A program made the position numbers and the translations under genes. Below the pieces are notes generated by a model. It ran no database searches, was not told the origin of the DNA, and saw nothing but the letters and a program-made list of their open reading frames with translations. A stretch of 64,000 bases of DNA, taken from NCBI GenBank assembly GCA_046295215.1, contig JBKBNP010000011.1, forward strand, positions 17,205 through 81,204. The letters are read 5' to 3'. This DNA is from Szabonella sp046295215 (GTDB taxonomy: Bacteria; Pseudomonadota; Alphaproteobacteria; Rhodobacterales; Rhodobacteraceae). Positions within the stretch are counted from its first letter, which is position 1. Every line of letters starts with the position of its first letter. This document shows, in pieces, positions 1 to 8,722 of the stretch.

Positions 1-1
1 C

Positions 2-889
2 CGACGCGGTTTCTGGCGCCGCAACCAGTTGCGCCTGTCGCCCTGGCTGTTTCTGGCGCCCGGTGCGGCGATGTTCGCGCTCTACGTCATCTTTCCGATC
101 TTCCAGTCCATCGCGATCTCCTTCTACGACTGGGACGGGCTGGGGGAGCCGCGCTATATCGGCACGGACAATTACGTCGAACTGTTCGATGACGAGGCCT
201 TCTATACATCGCTGAAAAACAACGTGATCTGGCTGGTTCTCTATATGCTGGCGGTGCCTGCGGGCCTGTTCATCGCGATCTTCCTCAACCAGACGGTGCG
301 GGGCATCCGCATCTACAAATCGCTCTTCTTCTTTCCCTTCGTGATCTCGCAAGTCGTCGTGGGGCTGATGTTTTCATGGTTCTACGCCCCCGGTTTCGGG
401 CTGTTCTACAACCTGATCGAATGGCTGACGGGCCGGGGCATCGCCATATTGGCCGATGAGGATTATGTCACCTACGGGATCATCGTGGCCGGGCTCTGGC
501 CGCAGATCGCCTATGTGATGATCCTCTATCTGACCGGACTCAACAATGTTGCCCCCGATCAGGTGGAGGCCGCCCGGCTGGACGGGGCGCGCGGCTGGCG
601 GATGCTCTGGTATGTCATTCTGCCACAATTGCGCCCGGCCACTTTCATCGCCGTGGTGGTGACGGTGATCGGTGCGCTGCGCTCGTTCGATCTGGTATCG
701 ATCATGACCGATGGCGGCCCCTGGGGGTCGAGCCGCGTGCTGTCCTTCTATATGTATGAACAGGCGCTGTCGGAATACGGCTACCGGATGGGCTATGGTG
801 CGGCGATTGCGGTGATCCTGTTCGCGATCATGATGATCTTCATTTCGGGCTTCATCTGGAAGATGTGGCGCGACGAGACAGAGAGATAG
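2..889 (+). CDS. Carbohydrate ABC transporter permease, MalF/UgpA type (5' end outside window)
   Basis: Inner-membrane permease that would pair with the second permease at 1256 to import a sugar, here probably a galactoside. The frame is open to the left edge, so the true start lies outside; a TTG at 29 is internal. Several hydrophobic segments are visible, and the EAA-type loop that contacts the ATPase is seen around 560-625 (VEAARLDGARGWRMLWYVIL). The family usually has about 290-320 residues, so little is missing. The binding protein is probably upstream of the window. Substrate is inferred from downstream genes. Confidence 0.9.
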   Translation, partial: RRGFWRRNQLRLSPWLFLAPGAAMFALYVIFPIFQSIAISFYDWDGLGEPRYIGTDNYVELFDDEAFYTSLKNNVIWLVLYMLAVPAGLFIAIFLNQTVRGIRIYKSLFFFPFVISQVVVGLMFSWFYAPGFGLFYNLIEWLTGRGIAILADEDYVTYGIIVAGLWPQIAYVMILYLTGLNNVAPDQVEAARLDGARGWRMLWYVILPQLRPATFIAVVVTVIGALRSFDLVSIMTDGGPWGSSRVLSFYMYEQALSEYGYRMGYGAAIAVILFAIMMIFISGFIWKMWRDETER

Positions 890-892
890 GCG

Positions 893-1252
893 ATGTCAGA
901 TGACCTCCGCGCGCGTGTGGCCCGGATTGCGGGCGCCCTTCCCGGCACTGCCGTCGATGACCCCTGGGGCGGTGGCCATGATGCCTGGAAGGTCGGCGGC
1001 AAGATGTTCGCCTGCATCGGCTCGGCAATCCGTGGCGTCTGCGTGAAAACCCCCGATTCCGAAACCGCCACCCTGCTGATCGAGGCGGGCCGGGCGGTGA
1101 AGGCCCCCTATTTCCATCACAGTTGGGTGCTTCTGCCTGAAACGGTGGAGGATGCCGATCTGCGCCACCGCATCCACACCTCCTACCGGCTGATCCGTGC
1201 GGGCCTGCCGGCCGGCCTGCGCAAATCCCTGCCCGAACCGAACGAGGGTTGA
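893..1252 (+). CDS. MmcQ/YjbR family protein
   Basis: A 119-residue protein of the MmcQ/YjbR fold, a small DNA-binding-like family of unclear role. Family features seen are the N-terminal helix, the segment DPWGGGHDAWKVGGKMFACI and the C-terminal region with HHSWVLL and a conserved SYRLI helix. It lies three bases after the first permease and three bases before the second, so it is cotranscribed with the sugar importer. Function in this context is unknown; it could be a late insertion into the operon. Confidence 0.8.
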   Translation: MSDDLRARVARIAGALPGTAVDDPWGGGHDAWKVGGKMFACIGSAIRGVCVKTPDSETATLLIEAGRAVKAPYFHHSWVLLPETVEDADLRHRIHTSYRLIRAGLPAGLRKSLPEPNEG

Positions 1253-1255
1253 GCC

Positions 1256-2101
1256 ATGTTTCCCCGCCCCATCGAGAAGGCCCCGCCCGGCACGCAACTT
1301 CTCTACAAGGTTGCGCTGCCGGTGGCGCTGATCCTGTGGCTGTTGCCGCTGCTCGGGGTGGCGCTTACCTCGGTGCGCCCGGCCTCGGATCTTGCGCAGG
1401 GCAATTACTTCGGGATGCCCTCCTCCATCGCTTTCTCGAACTATGTCGATGTGTTCCGCAATTCCGACATCGGGCGCTATATGGTCAACTCGCTCTGGGT
1501 CACCATTCCGACGGTGATCGGGGCGGTGACCCTGTCCACGATGACGGGCTTCGCGCTTGGGGTCTACCGCTTCCGCTCTGACATTCTGGTGTTTTTCCTG
1601 TTTGTTGCGGGCAACTTCGTGCCCTTCCAGATCCTGATGGTGCCGGTGCGCGACCTGACCGTGGATCTGGGCATGTACAACACCTGGTATGGGCTGGCGC
1701 TGTTCCACATCGCGTTCCAGACCGGGTTCTGCACGCTCTTCATGCGCAATTTCATCCGTGCGCTGCCGTTTGAGTTGATCGAGGCCGCGCGGGTCGAAGG
1801 CGTCGCTGAATGGCGCATCTTCTGGTTCATCGTGCTGCCCCTGATGCGGCCTGCCATCGCGGCGCTGTCGGTGCTGGTCTTCACCTTCATCTGGAATGAT
1901 TTCTTCTGGGCGACGGTGCTGACCACCTCAAAGGAGACGCAGCCGATCACGGCGGGGCTTTCCTCGCTCAACGGGCAATGGATCGCGGCCTGGCATCTGG
2001 TGTCGGCGGGTTCCATCCTCGCGGCTCTGCCTCCTGTCCTCATGTTCTTCCTGATGCAGAAACACTTCATTGCGGGTCTGACCCTCGGGGCGGTGAAATG
2101 A
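1256..2101 (+). CDS. Carbohydrate ABC transporter permease, MalG type
   Basis: Second inner-membrane permease of the sugar importer, 281 residues, the usual size of MalG-like subunits. About six hydrophobic segments are seen, and the EAA loop (LIEAARVEGVAEWRIFWFIV) sits near residue 175-195. The ATG follows the MmcQ/YjbR stop by three bases. Its TGA overlaps the ATG of the GH4 gene (ATGA), which suggests translational coupling. No ATPase gene is in the window; it could be upstream or shared. Confidence 0.92.
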   Translation: MFPRPIEKAPPGTQLLYKVALPVALILWLLPLLGVALTSVRPASDLAQGNYFGMPSSIAFSNYVDVFRNSDIGRYMVNSLWVTIPTVIGAVTLSTMTGFALGVYRFRSDILVFFLFVAGNFVPFQILMVPVRDLTVDLGMYNTWYGLALFHIAFQTGFCTLFMRNFIRALPFELIEAARVEGVAEWRIFWFIVLPLMRPAIAALSVLVFTFIWNDFFWATVLTTSKETQPITAGLSSLNGQWIAAWHLVSAGSILAALPPVLMFFLMQKHFIAGLTLGAVK

Positions 2102-3453
2102 CGAAGATCACCTTCATCGGTGCCGGATCGACGGTGTTCATGAAGAACATCATCGGCGATGCGCTGCATCATCCCGCCCTGGCCGATGCGACCATCGCGC
2201 TGATGGACATTGACGAGACGCGCCTCGCCGAAAGCGCACTGGTCGCGCGCAAACTGGCGCGTTCGCTTAACGCCCCCGCCGTGATCGAGACGCACACCAA
2301 CCAGCGACGCGCGCTGGAAGGGGCGGATTTTGTGATCGTCGCCTTTCAGATCGGCGGCTACAGGCCCTGCACCGTCACCGATTTCGAAGTGCCCAAGAAA
2401 TACAACCTGCGCCAGACCATCGCCGACACGCTGGGGGTGGGCGGCATCATGCGGGGCCTGCGCACCGTGCCGCATCTCTGGCGCATCGCCGAGGATATGG
2501 CGGATCTCTGCCCCGGCGCGCTGATGCTGCAATATGTCAACCCGATGGCGATCAACACCTGGGCGCTGACCGCGCGTTTCCCGGCGCTGAAACAGGTGGG
2601 GCTCTGCCATTCGGTGCAGGGCACGGCGGCAGAACTGGCCCGCGATCTGGGGATCGACCCCGCCACGCTGCGCTACCGGGCGGGCGGCATCAACCACATG
2701 GCCTTTTTCCTGAACTTCGAACAGCGCCAGCCCGATGGCAGCCACCGCGACCTTTATCCTGCGCTGCGCGAGGGTTATCTTGCGGGGCGCATCCCGCTTG
2801 AAAGCCACTGGAACCCGCGCTGCCCCAACCTCGTGCGCTACGAGGCGATGATGCATCTGGGGCATTTCGTCACCGAAAGCTCGGAGCATTTTGCCGAATA
2901 CGTCCCCTGGTTCCTGAAATCGCACCGCCCCGATCTGGTGGACAGCTACGGCATCCCGCTGGACGAATATCCCAAACGCTGCGAGGAACAGATCGCAGCC
3001 TGGGAGGCGCAGGCCGAAACCTACCGGCAGGCGGACACCATCGAGGTTGCGCAAAGCCATGAATATGCCGCGACCATCATGAACGCGGTGAAAACCGGCC
3101 AGCCTGCGGTGATCTACGGCAATGTTGCCAATCGCGGCCTGATCCCGCAACTGCCCGAGGGCGCGGCGGTCGAGGTGCCCTGCCTCGTCGATGCCAATGG
3201 CATCCAGCCCACCCCCGTCCCCGACATCCCGCCGCATCTGATCGCACTGATGCGCACCAACCTCAATGTGCAGGAACTCACCGTTGCAGCCCTCCTGACC
3301 GAAAACCGCGACCACATCTATCACGCCGCCATGCTGGACCCGCGCACCGCCGCCGAACTGGACCTGCGCCAGATCCGCGCCCTGATCGACGATCTGATCG
3401 CCGCTCATGCCGGTTGGCTGCCCGGTTGGCTTGACCCGGGTCGCGCCGCGTGA
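2098..3453 (+). CDS. melA: GH4 family alpha-galactosidase (MelA-like)
   Basis: NAD- and metal-dependent glycosidase of family GH4 that would cleave alpha-galactosides in the cytoplasm. At 451 residues it matches MelA in length. The N terminus has the dinucleotide-binding stretch TFIGAGSTVF, and the metal ligands are in GLCHSVQG (Cys-His) and GGINHMAFF (His). The CHS form is typical of the alpha-galactosidase/alpha-glucosidase branch rather than the phospho-glycosidases. An open frame continues upstream, but the ATG at 2098 overlaps the permease stop and gives the family N terminus. GH4 members vary in sugar specificity, so the substrate is inferred from neighbours. Confidence 0.85.
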   Translation: MTKITFIGAGSTVFMKNIIGDALHHPALADATIALMDIDETRLAESALVARKLARSLNAPAVIETHTNQRRALEGADFVIVAFQIGGYRPCTVTDFEVPKKYNLRQTIADTLGVGGIMRGLRTVPHLWRIAEDMADLCPGALMLQYVNPMAINTWALTARFPALKQVGLCHSVQGTAAELARDLGIDPATLRYRAGGINHMAFFLNFEQRQPDGSHRDLYPALREGYLAGRIPLESHWNPRCPNLVRYEAMMHLGHFVTESSEHFAEYVPWFLKSHRPDLVDSYGIPLDEYPKRCEEQIAAWEAQAETYRQADTIEVAQSHEYAATIMNAVKTGQPAVIYGNVANRGLIPQLPEGAAVEVPCLVDANGIQPTPVPDIPPHLIALMRTNLNVQELTVAALLTENRDHIYHAAMLDPRTAAELDLRQIRALIDDLIAAHAGWLPGWLDPGRAA

Positions 3454-3461
3454 TGTTTCAT

Positions 3462-3489
3462 CTTGGCCAAAATACCTCCGCCGGAGGCG
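3462..3489 (+). repeat. Short REP-like palindromic element, copy 1
   Basis: This short copy has the shared entry sequence (CTTGGCCAAAATACCTC) followed by a small palindrome, CCTCCGCCGGAGG. It lies in the 105-base gap between the GH4 gene and the dehydrogenase, inside the galactoside operon. It matches copy 2 in reverse orientation at 9981-10020. It could form an RNA hairpin that tunes expression across the operon. Confidence 0.6.
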
Positions 3490-3558
3490 CTGGCCGGCCA
3501 GGGGCGACGGGCCTCGCCGCCGTGCGCTCCGGCTCCTGAACACCGGAAAGGTCCGACC

Positions 3559-4326
3559 ATGACTGATGCCACATTCCCCGATCTGCGCGGGCAATCCGTT
3601 TTCATCACCGGCGGCGGTTCCGGCATCGGGGCCGCGATCACCGAGGCCTTCCTGCGCCAGGGGGCCAGGGTGGCCTTTGTGCAGCGATCGGATGCCACAG
3701 GCTTTTGTGACGCGATGGTGGCCGCAACCGGTTTGCGCCCGCTCTTTCTGCCCTGCGACATCACCGACACGCCCGCCCTTCAGGCCGCCATCGCGAGGGC
3801 CGCCGAGGCGCATGGGCCGATCACGGTTCTGGTCAACAACGCCGCCAATGACCAGCGCCACGCCACCCTCGATGTGACCGAGGATTTCTGGCAATGGTCG
3901 CTCGACATCAATCTCAAAGCCTATTTCTTTGCCACACAGGCCGTCATTCCGGGCATGAAGGTGGCAGGCGGCGGGTCGATCGTCAATTTCTCATCGATCA
4001 GCTACATGATGGGCAATGCGGGCTATCCGGTCTATGCCGCCGCCAATGCCGCGATCAACAGCCTCTCGCGCAGCCTTGCCCGCGAATTCGGCCCCGACCG
4101 CATCCGCGTCAATGCGCTGATGCCCGGCTGGGTGCTGACGCAGAAACAGAAAGACCTCTGGGTCACGCCCGAGGGGCTGGAGGCGCATCTCGCCCGGCAA
4201 TGCCTCAAGGATCCGCTGGCCCCGTCCGACATCACCGGCGGGGTGCTGTTTCTCGCATCAAACCTGTCGCGGATGATGACCGGGCAAGCACTGGTCATGG
4301 ATGGCGGCGTGGTGGTGACGGGATGA
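3559..4326 (+). CDS. SDR family oxidoreductase, possible galactose dehydrogenase, catalytic Lys replaced
   Basis: A 255-residue classical short-chain dehydrogenase. Cofactor motif TGGGSGIGA is at 18-26 and NNAAND at 93-98. Catalytic Asn118, Ser146 and Tyr159 are in place, but the YxxxK motif reads YAAAN, so the expected Lys is Asn163. Position in the operon, next to a lactonase and the KDGal enzymes, suggests it oxidises galactose to galactonolactone. The Asn would be expected to lower activity, so it may be impaired, have another role, or reflect a sequence error. Start chosen at ATG 3559; the frame is open further upstream across a repeat element. Its stop overlaps the next ATG. Confidence 0.85.
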   Translation: MTDATFPDLRGQSVFITGGGSGIGAAITEAFLRQGARVAFVQRSDATGFCDAMVAATGLRPLFLPCDITDTPALQAAIARAAEAHGPITVLVNNAANDQRHATLDVTEDFWQWSLDINLKAYFFATQAVIPGMKVAGGGSIVNFSSISYMMGNAGYPVYAAANAAINSLSRSLAREFGPDRIRVNALMPGWVLTQKQKDLWVTPEGLEAHLARQCLKDPLAPSDITGGVLFLASNLSRMMTGQALVMDGGVVVTG

Positions 4327-5258
4327 CCCTGAACGAGCATCCTGGCAATGCAGGTGACGCGAACCCGCCCCCCGCATGGATCGCGGTGGACTGGGGAACC
4401 TCCAACCTGCGCGTGACCGCGATGGGGGCGGAGGGGCCGCTGGCGACGCGGTCCTCGTCCGACGGCATGTCGCGGCTTGCCCCTGACCGGTTCGAAGCGG
4501 CATTGCTGCGCCTGATCGCGGATTGGCTGCCGGATCAGGGCCGCGTTGACATCCTTGTCTGCGGCATGGCCGGGTCACGTCAGGGCTGGACCGAGGCGCG
4601 CTATCGTCCGGTTCCCTGCACCCCGCTCGATGCGGGCGCGCTGACGCCGGTCGCCACGGCCGACCCGCGCCTGAGGGTCCGCATCGCGCCCGGGCTGTCG
4701 CAGGCCGCCCCCGCCGATGTGATGCGGGGCGAGGAAACCCAGATTGCGGGGGCGTTGGCGCTTGATTCCGGGTTCGACGGGGTGATCTGCCTGCCCGGCA
4801 CCCATTCGAAATGGGTCCATGTCAGCGCGGGGGAGGTGGTCAGTTTCCAGACCTTTCTGACGGGGGAGCTGTTCGCCCTTCTGTCGGAAAATTCCGTCCT
4901 GCGGCATGGGCTGGCGGGCGGCGACGGCTGGGACGCGGAAGCGTTCGACACGGCCCTGTCGGATGCGCTGTCGCATCCGCATCGGTTTGCCGCGCGTCTG
5001 TTCGGTCTGCGCGCCGAGGCGCTTTTGTCCGGGCTGGCGCCCGCATCGGGGCGTGCCCGGCTTTCGGGGCTGCTGATCGGCATGGAACTTGCTGCCGCAC
5101 GCCCCTATTGGCTGGGCCAGCCTGTCACCCTGATCGGGGCCGAGAAACTTTCGGCCCATTACTCCCGCGCGCTGGCGAGCCAGGGCATCACCGCGCGGCA
5201 ACTGTCCGGTCCGGCCTCCTCGCTTGCCGGTCTTGCAACCCTGCGGAGCGCCCCATGA
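4323..5258 (+). CDS. dgoK: 2-dehydro-3-deoxygalactonokinase
   Basis: Phosphorylates 2-keto-3-deoxygalactonate to the 6-phosphate in the De Ley-Doudoroff pathway. The 311-residue protein shows the N-terminal phosphate-binding segment VDWGTSNLRVTAM, the motif GEETQIAGAL and the segment LPGTHSKWV, all typical of DgoK. The ATG overlaps the dehydrogenase stop (ATGA), and the gene's own TGA overlaps the aldolase ATG in the same way. A longer in-frame upstream extension lies inside the dehydrogenase gene in another frame and is rejected. Confidence 0.93.
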   Translation: MTLNEHPGNAGDANPPPAWIAVDWGTSNLRVTAMGAEGPLATRSSSDGMSRLAPDRFEAALLRLIADWLPDQGRVDILVCGMAGSRQGWTEARYRPVPCTPLDAGALTPVATADPRLRVRIAPGLSQAAPADVMRGEETQIAGALALDSGFDGVICLPGTHSKWVHVSAGEVVSFQTFLTGELFALLSENSVLRHGLAGGDGWDAEAFDTALSDALSHPHRFAARLFGLRAEALLSGLAPASGRARLSGLLIGMELAAARPYWLGQPVTLIGAEKLSAHYSRALASQGITARQLSGPASSLAGLATLRSAP

Positions 5259-5857
5259 CCCTTCCCCTGATCGCCATTCTGCGCGGCATCACCCCGCCCG
5301 AGGCGCTGCCCGTTGCGGCCGCGCTGATCGAGGCCGGGATCACCTCCATCGAGGTGCCGCTGAACTCCCCCGATCCGCTGGCCTCCATCGCCGCCATGGC
5401 GCGCGATTTCGGCGCGGATGCGCTGATCGGGGCGGGAACGGTGCTGACGGTCGCACAGGTGGCCGATGTGGCGGCGGCGGGCGGGCGGCTGGTCGTTTCC
5501 CCCAACACCGACGCCGCCGTGATCCGCGCCACGGTGGCGGCCGGGATGCAAAGCTGGCCCGGGGCGCTGACCCCCACCGAATGTTTCGCGGCCCTTGCTG
5601 CCGGATCGACGGGGATCAAGATCTTTCCGTCTTTCCTGATGGGCACCGAGGGGCTGCGCGCGATCCGCGCCGTGCTGCCAGCGGATGCGCAGGTCTATGC
5701 CGTGGGCGGCGTAGGGCCGTCCAACTTCGCCGAATGGCGAAACGCCGGGGCCAACGGCTTCGGCATCGGAACCGCACTCTACCGCCCCGGCCAGCCGGTC
5801 GCGGAGGTCGCCGCCAACGCGCGCGCGCTGGTCGCCGCATGGAGGGAGATGGCATGA
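5255..5857 (+). CDS. dgoA: 2-dehydro-3-deoxy-6-phosphogalactonate aldolase
   Basis: Class I aldolase of the KDPG/KDPGal family that splits the kinase product into pyruvate and glyceraldehyde 3-phosphate. It has 200 residues, the normal size. The N terminus reads PLIAILRGITP, the catalytic Glu lies in EVPLNSPD and the Schiff-base Lys in GIKIFPS. Start and stop both overlap neighbours by ATGA, so it is tightly coupled to dgoK and the lactonase. The pairing with DgoK favours galactonate over gluconate as the pathway. Confidence 0.93.
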   Translation: MTLPLIAILRGITPPEALPVAAALIEAGITSIEVPLNSPDPLASIAAMARDFGADALIGAGTVLTVAQVADVAAAGGRLVVSPNTDAAVIRATVAAGMQSWPGALTPTECFAALAAGSTGIKIFPSFLMGTEGLRAIRAVLPADAQVYAVGGVGPSNFAEWRNAGANGFGIGTALYRPGQPVAEVAANARALVAAWREMA

Positions 5858-6711
5858 CGGACTTCCACGACGAACGGCGCTGCGAGCTGGGCGAGGGGCC
5901 GCTCTGGCACCCGCTGCGGGGGCAGCTTTACTGGTTCGACATCCTTGGCAAACGCCTGATGACGCAGGAGGGCGGCAGCCCCCGCGAATGGCAGTTCGAC
6001 GAACATGTCTCGGCGGCGGGCTGGATCGGGCGCGATGCGCTGCTGGTGGCGTCTGAAACCGCGCTGTTCCGCTTTGACCTTGTCACCGGCGCGCGCGAGG
6101 ATCTGGTGGCGCTGGAGGCTGACAACCCGCTGACCCGGTCCAATGACGGGCGGGCGGACCCGCTCGGCGGGTTCTGGATCGGCACGATGGGCAAGGCGGC
6201 GGAAAAGGGGGCCGGGTCGATCTGGCGCTACTATCGCGGGGAATTGCGCCGCCTCTATTCCGGTATTTCGATCACCAACGCGATCTGTTTTTCGCCCGAT
6301 GGCGATTTCGCCTGTTTCACCGATACCGACAGTTGCCACATCCAGCGGGTTGCACTGGATGGCAATGGCTGGCCTGCCGTTGACCCGGTGGTGCATGTGG
6401 ATACGCGGGCCGAAGGGTTGCGCCCGGATGGCGCGGTGATCGACCGGGCGGGGAATATCTGGGTTGCGCATTGGGGGGCGGGATGTGTGGCGGCCTATGA
6501 TCGCTCGGGGCGGCCCCTGACCCGCATCGACCTGCCTGTGCGGCAGCCCTCCTGTCCGGCATTCGGGGGGGATGACATGACGACGCTGTTTGTCACCTCC
6601 GCGCAGAAGGGCATGACCGAGGCGGACCGCGCGGCGGCCCCCCATTCCGGCAAGGTGTTCCGCATCGCAACGGACCATCGCGGGCAATACGAACATCAGG
6701 TCATTCTCTGA
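5854..6711 (+). CDS. SMP-30/gluconolactonase family protein, probable galactonolactonase
   Basis: Six-bladed beta-propeller lactonase of the SMP-30/LRE family, 285 residues. Typical features are the N-terminal LGEGPLWHP with a metal-binding Glu, the segment TRSNDGRADPLGGFWIGTMG, and the aspartate in FSPDGDFACFTDT. In this operon it would hydrolyse galactonolactone to galactonate, linking the dehydrogenase to dgoK and dgoA. Family members act on several lactones, so the substrate is inferred from context. The ATG overlaps the dgoA stop. Confidence 0.88.
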   Translation: MTDFHDERRCELGEGPLWHPLRGQLYWFDILGKRLMTQEGGSPREWQFDEHVSAAGWIGRDALLVASETALFRFDLVTGAREDLVALEADNPLTRSNDGRADPLGGFWIGTMGKAAEKGAGSIWRYYRGELRRLYSGISITNAICFSPDGDFACFTDTDSCHIQRVALDGNGWPAVDPVVHVDTRAEGLRPDGAVIDRAGNIWVAHWGAGCVAAYDRSGRPLTRIDLPVRQPSCPAFGGDDMTTLFVTSAQKGMTEADRAAAPHSGKVFRIATDHRGQYEHQVIL

Positions 6712-6730
6712 CCTGCAAGGGGGCATCCCG

Positions 6731-8632
6731 GTGAAACGCACGCTTGGCACCTGCTATTATCCCGAACATTGGGACGAGTCAAAATGGGCCGGGGATGCCG
6801 CGCGCATGGCCGGGATCGGCCTGACATGGGTGCGGATCGGCGAATTTGCCTGGAGCCGGATCGAGCCGCGCCCGGGCCGGTTCGACTGGGGCTGGATGGA
6901 CCGCGCGATTGCGGTGCTGGGCGGGGCGGGGCTCCGCGTCGTTCTGGGCACGCCCACGGCCACGCCGCCGCGCTGGATGCTGGACCGTCACCCCGACATG
7001 CTGGCACTGGATGCCGAGGGGCGGCCTCGTGGCTTCGGGTCACGCCGCCATTACTGTTTCTCGCATGATGGCTACCGGGCGGAGGCGGCGCGCATTGTGG
7101 CGGCACTGGCCGAACGCTATGGCGCAAACCCGCATGTCGCGGCCTGGCAGACCGACAATGAATATGGCTGCCATGATACGACCCTCAGCTACTCGCCCGC
7201 CGCACTTCGGGCTTTCCGCGACTGGCTGGCGCAGAAATACCAGTCGGCAGAGGCGCTGAACCGCGCCTGGGGCAATGTGTTCTGGTCGATGGAATATGAC
7301 AGTTTCGACGGGATCGGCCTGCCGAATCTGACCGTGACAGAGGCAAATCCGGCGCATGCGATGGATTTCCGGCGCTTCTCCTCGGATCAGGTGGTGCGCT
7401 TCAACCGGGTGCAGGCCGAGATCATCCGCCGCCATTCCGCCGCGCCGATTGCGCATAACTACATGGGCCGGATCACCGATTTCGACCATTTCGCGACCGG
7501 GGCCGATCTCGACATTGCCGCTTGGGACGCCTATCCGCTGGGCTTTCTGGCCGACCGGCTGGAGGTCAGCGACGCGCATCGCCGCCGTTTTGCCCGGCAG
7601 GGCGATCCGGATTTCCAGGCCTTCCACCATGACCTTTACCGCGCTGTCGGGCGGGGGCGCTGGTGGGTGATGGAACAACAGCCCGGCCCGGTGAACTGGG
7701 CCCCGTCAAACCCTGACCCGCTTGACGGCATGGCACGTCTCTGGGCCTGGGAGGCCTTTGCCCATGGGGCAGAGGCGGTCTGTTATTTCCGCTGGCGGCA
7801 GGCGCCTTTCGCGCAGGAACAGATGCATGCCGGGATGCTGCGCCCGGACGATGCACCCGCGCCCGCCTATCATGCGGCGGCAGAGGTCGCGCGCGAACTG
7901 GCGGCGCTGCCGGATGTCGAACCCTGTGCCGCGCCGGTGGCGCTGGTTTTCGACTATGCCTCTGCCTGGGCCTGGGAGGTGCAGCCGCAGGGACGGGAAT
8001 TCGGCTATTTCCGGCTGGTCTTTGCCCATTACAAGGGGCTGCGGCGGCTGGGGCTTTCGGTCGATGTCATCCCGCCCGATACCGCCGACCTCTCGCGCTG
8101 GAAGCTGGTGCTGGCACCGGGACTGGCGGTGATGCCGCCCTCGTTGCTTGAGGCTCTGGGCCGGTTCGAGGGAGCGGCGCTGATCGGACCGCGCAGCAAT
8201 GCAAAGACGCCCGACTTTGCAACGCCGGTGCCGCTGCCGCCGAACCTGCCGGGGCTGGATTGCCGTGTCGCGCGGGTGGAGAGCCTGTCTGCCGATCTGC
8301 CGGTGCCCTTGGCCGAAGGGGGCGATTTCACCTTCTGGCGCGAGAAGCTGGAAGGCGGGGCGGAGGTGGTCGAGCACTGCGCCGATGGCTGGCCCGCCCT
8401 GGTGGCGGCAGGGGGGCTGCACTATCTGGCAGGTTGGCCGGATGAGGCGGCGCTTGCGCGGATGCTGACCCGGCTTTGCGCGGAGCAGGGCATTGCCACC
8501 GATCCGCTGCCCGAAGGGCTGCGGCGGCGCGAGGCGGGCGCGCATGTTTTCTGGTTCAACTACGGGGACAGTTCCGTGCGCCACAAGGGGCTGGACCTGC
8601 CGCCCGCCGGGGTGTTCTGGCAGGAAAACTGA
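6731..8632 (+). CDS. GH42 family beta-galactosidase
   Basis: Beta-galactosidase of family GH42, 633 residues, slightly shorter than many members (640-690). The N terminus LGTCYYPEHWDE is diagnostic. The acid/base Glu144 lies in QTDNEYGCHD, and the nucleophile Glu near residue 315 lies in VMEQQPGPVNW. An alpha/beta middle domain and a short beta-rich C-terminal domain follow. It starts with GTG 19 bases after the lactonase stop. With the GH4 enzyme it lets the operon handle both alpha- and beta-linked galactose. No signal peptide is seen, so it is cytoplasmic. Confidence 0.93.
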   Translation: MKRTLGTCYYPEHWDESKWAGDAARMAGIGLTWVRIGEFAWSRIEPRPGRFDWGWMDRAIAVLGGAGLRVVLGTPTATPPRWMLDRHPDMLALDAEGRPRGFGSRRHYCFSHDGYRAEAARIVAALAERYGANPHVAAWQTDNEYGCHDTTLSYSPAALRAFRDWLAQKYQSAEALNRAWGNVFWSMEYDSFDGIGLPNLTVTEANPAHAMDFRRFSSDQVVRFNRVQAEIIRRHSAAPIAHNYMGRITDFDHFATGADLDIAAWDAYPLGFLADRLEVSDAHRRRFARQGDPDFQAFHHDLYRAVGRGRWWVMEQQPGPVNWAPSNPDPLDGMARLWAWEAFAHGAEAVCYFRWRQAPFAQEQMHAGMLRPDDAPAPAYHAAAEVARELAALPDVEPCAAPVALVFDYASAWAWEVQPQGREFGYFRLVFAHYKGLRRLGLSVDVIPPDTADLSRWKLVLAPGLAVMPPSLLEALGRFEGAALIGPRSNAKTPDFATPVPLPPNLPGLDCRVARVESLSADLPVPLAEGGDFTFWREKLEGGAEVVEHCADGWPALVAAGGLHYLAGWPDEAALARMLTRLCAEQGIATDPLPEGLRRREAGAHVFWFNYGDSSVRHKGLDLPPAGVFWQEN

Positions 8633-8722
8633 CGGTCAGCGCGGGATTGTATCGCAGACAATTCCGGCGTTGACCCCGGACCGGCGCAGGTTCACCTTGC
8701 GCGCCGGTTCAGGAGCCTTTCC

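Noticed and set aside
1564..3894. 776-codon minus-strand open frame opposite permease and GH4 genes
   Set aside because: No family similarity, repetitive His/Gly/Arg-rich translation typical of antisense frames in GC-rich DNA, and strong genes on the other strand.
3894..4322. Long N-terminal extension of dgoK
   Set aside because: Lies in another frame of the dehydrogenase gene; the ATGA start at 4323 fits the family and the operon pattern.
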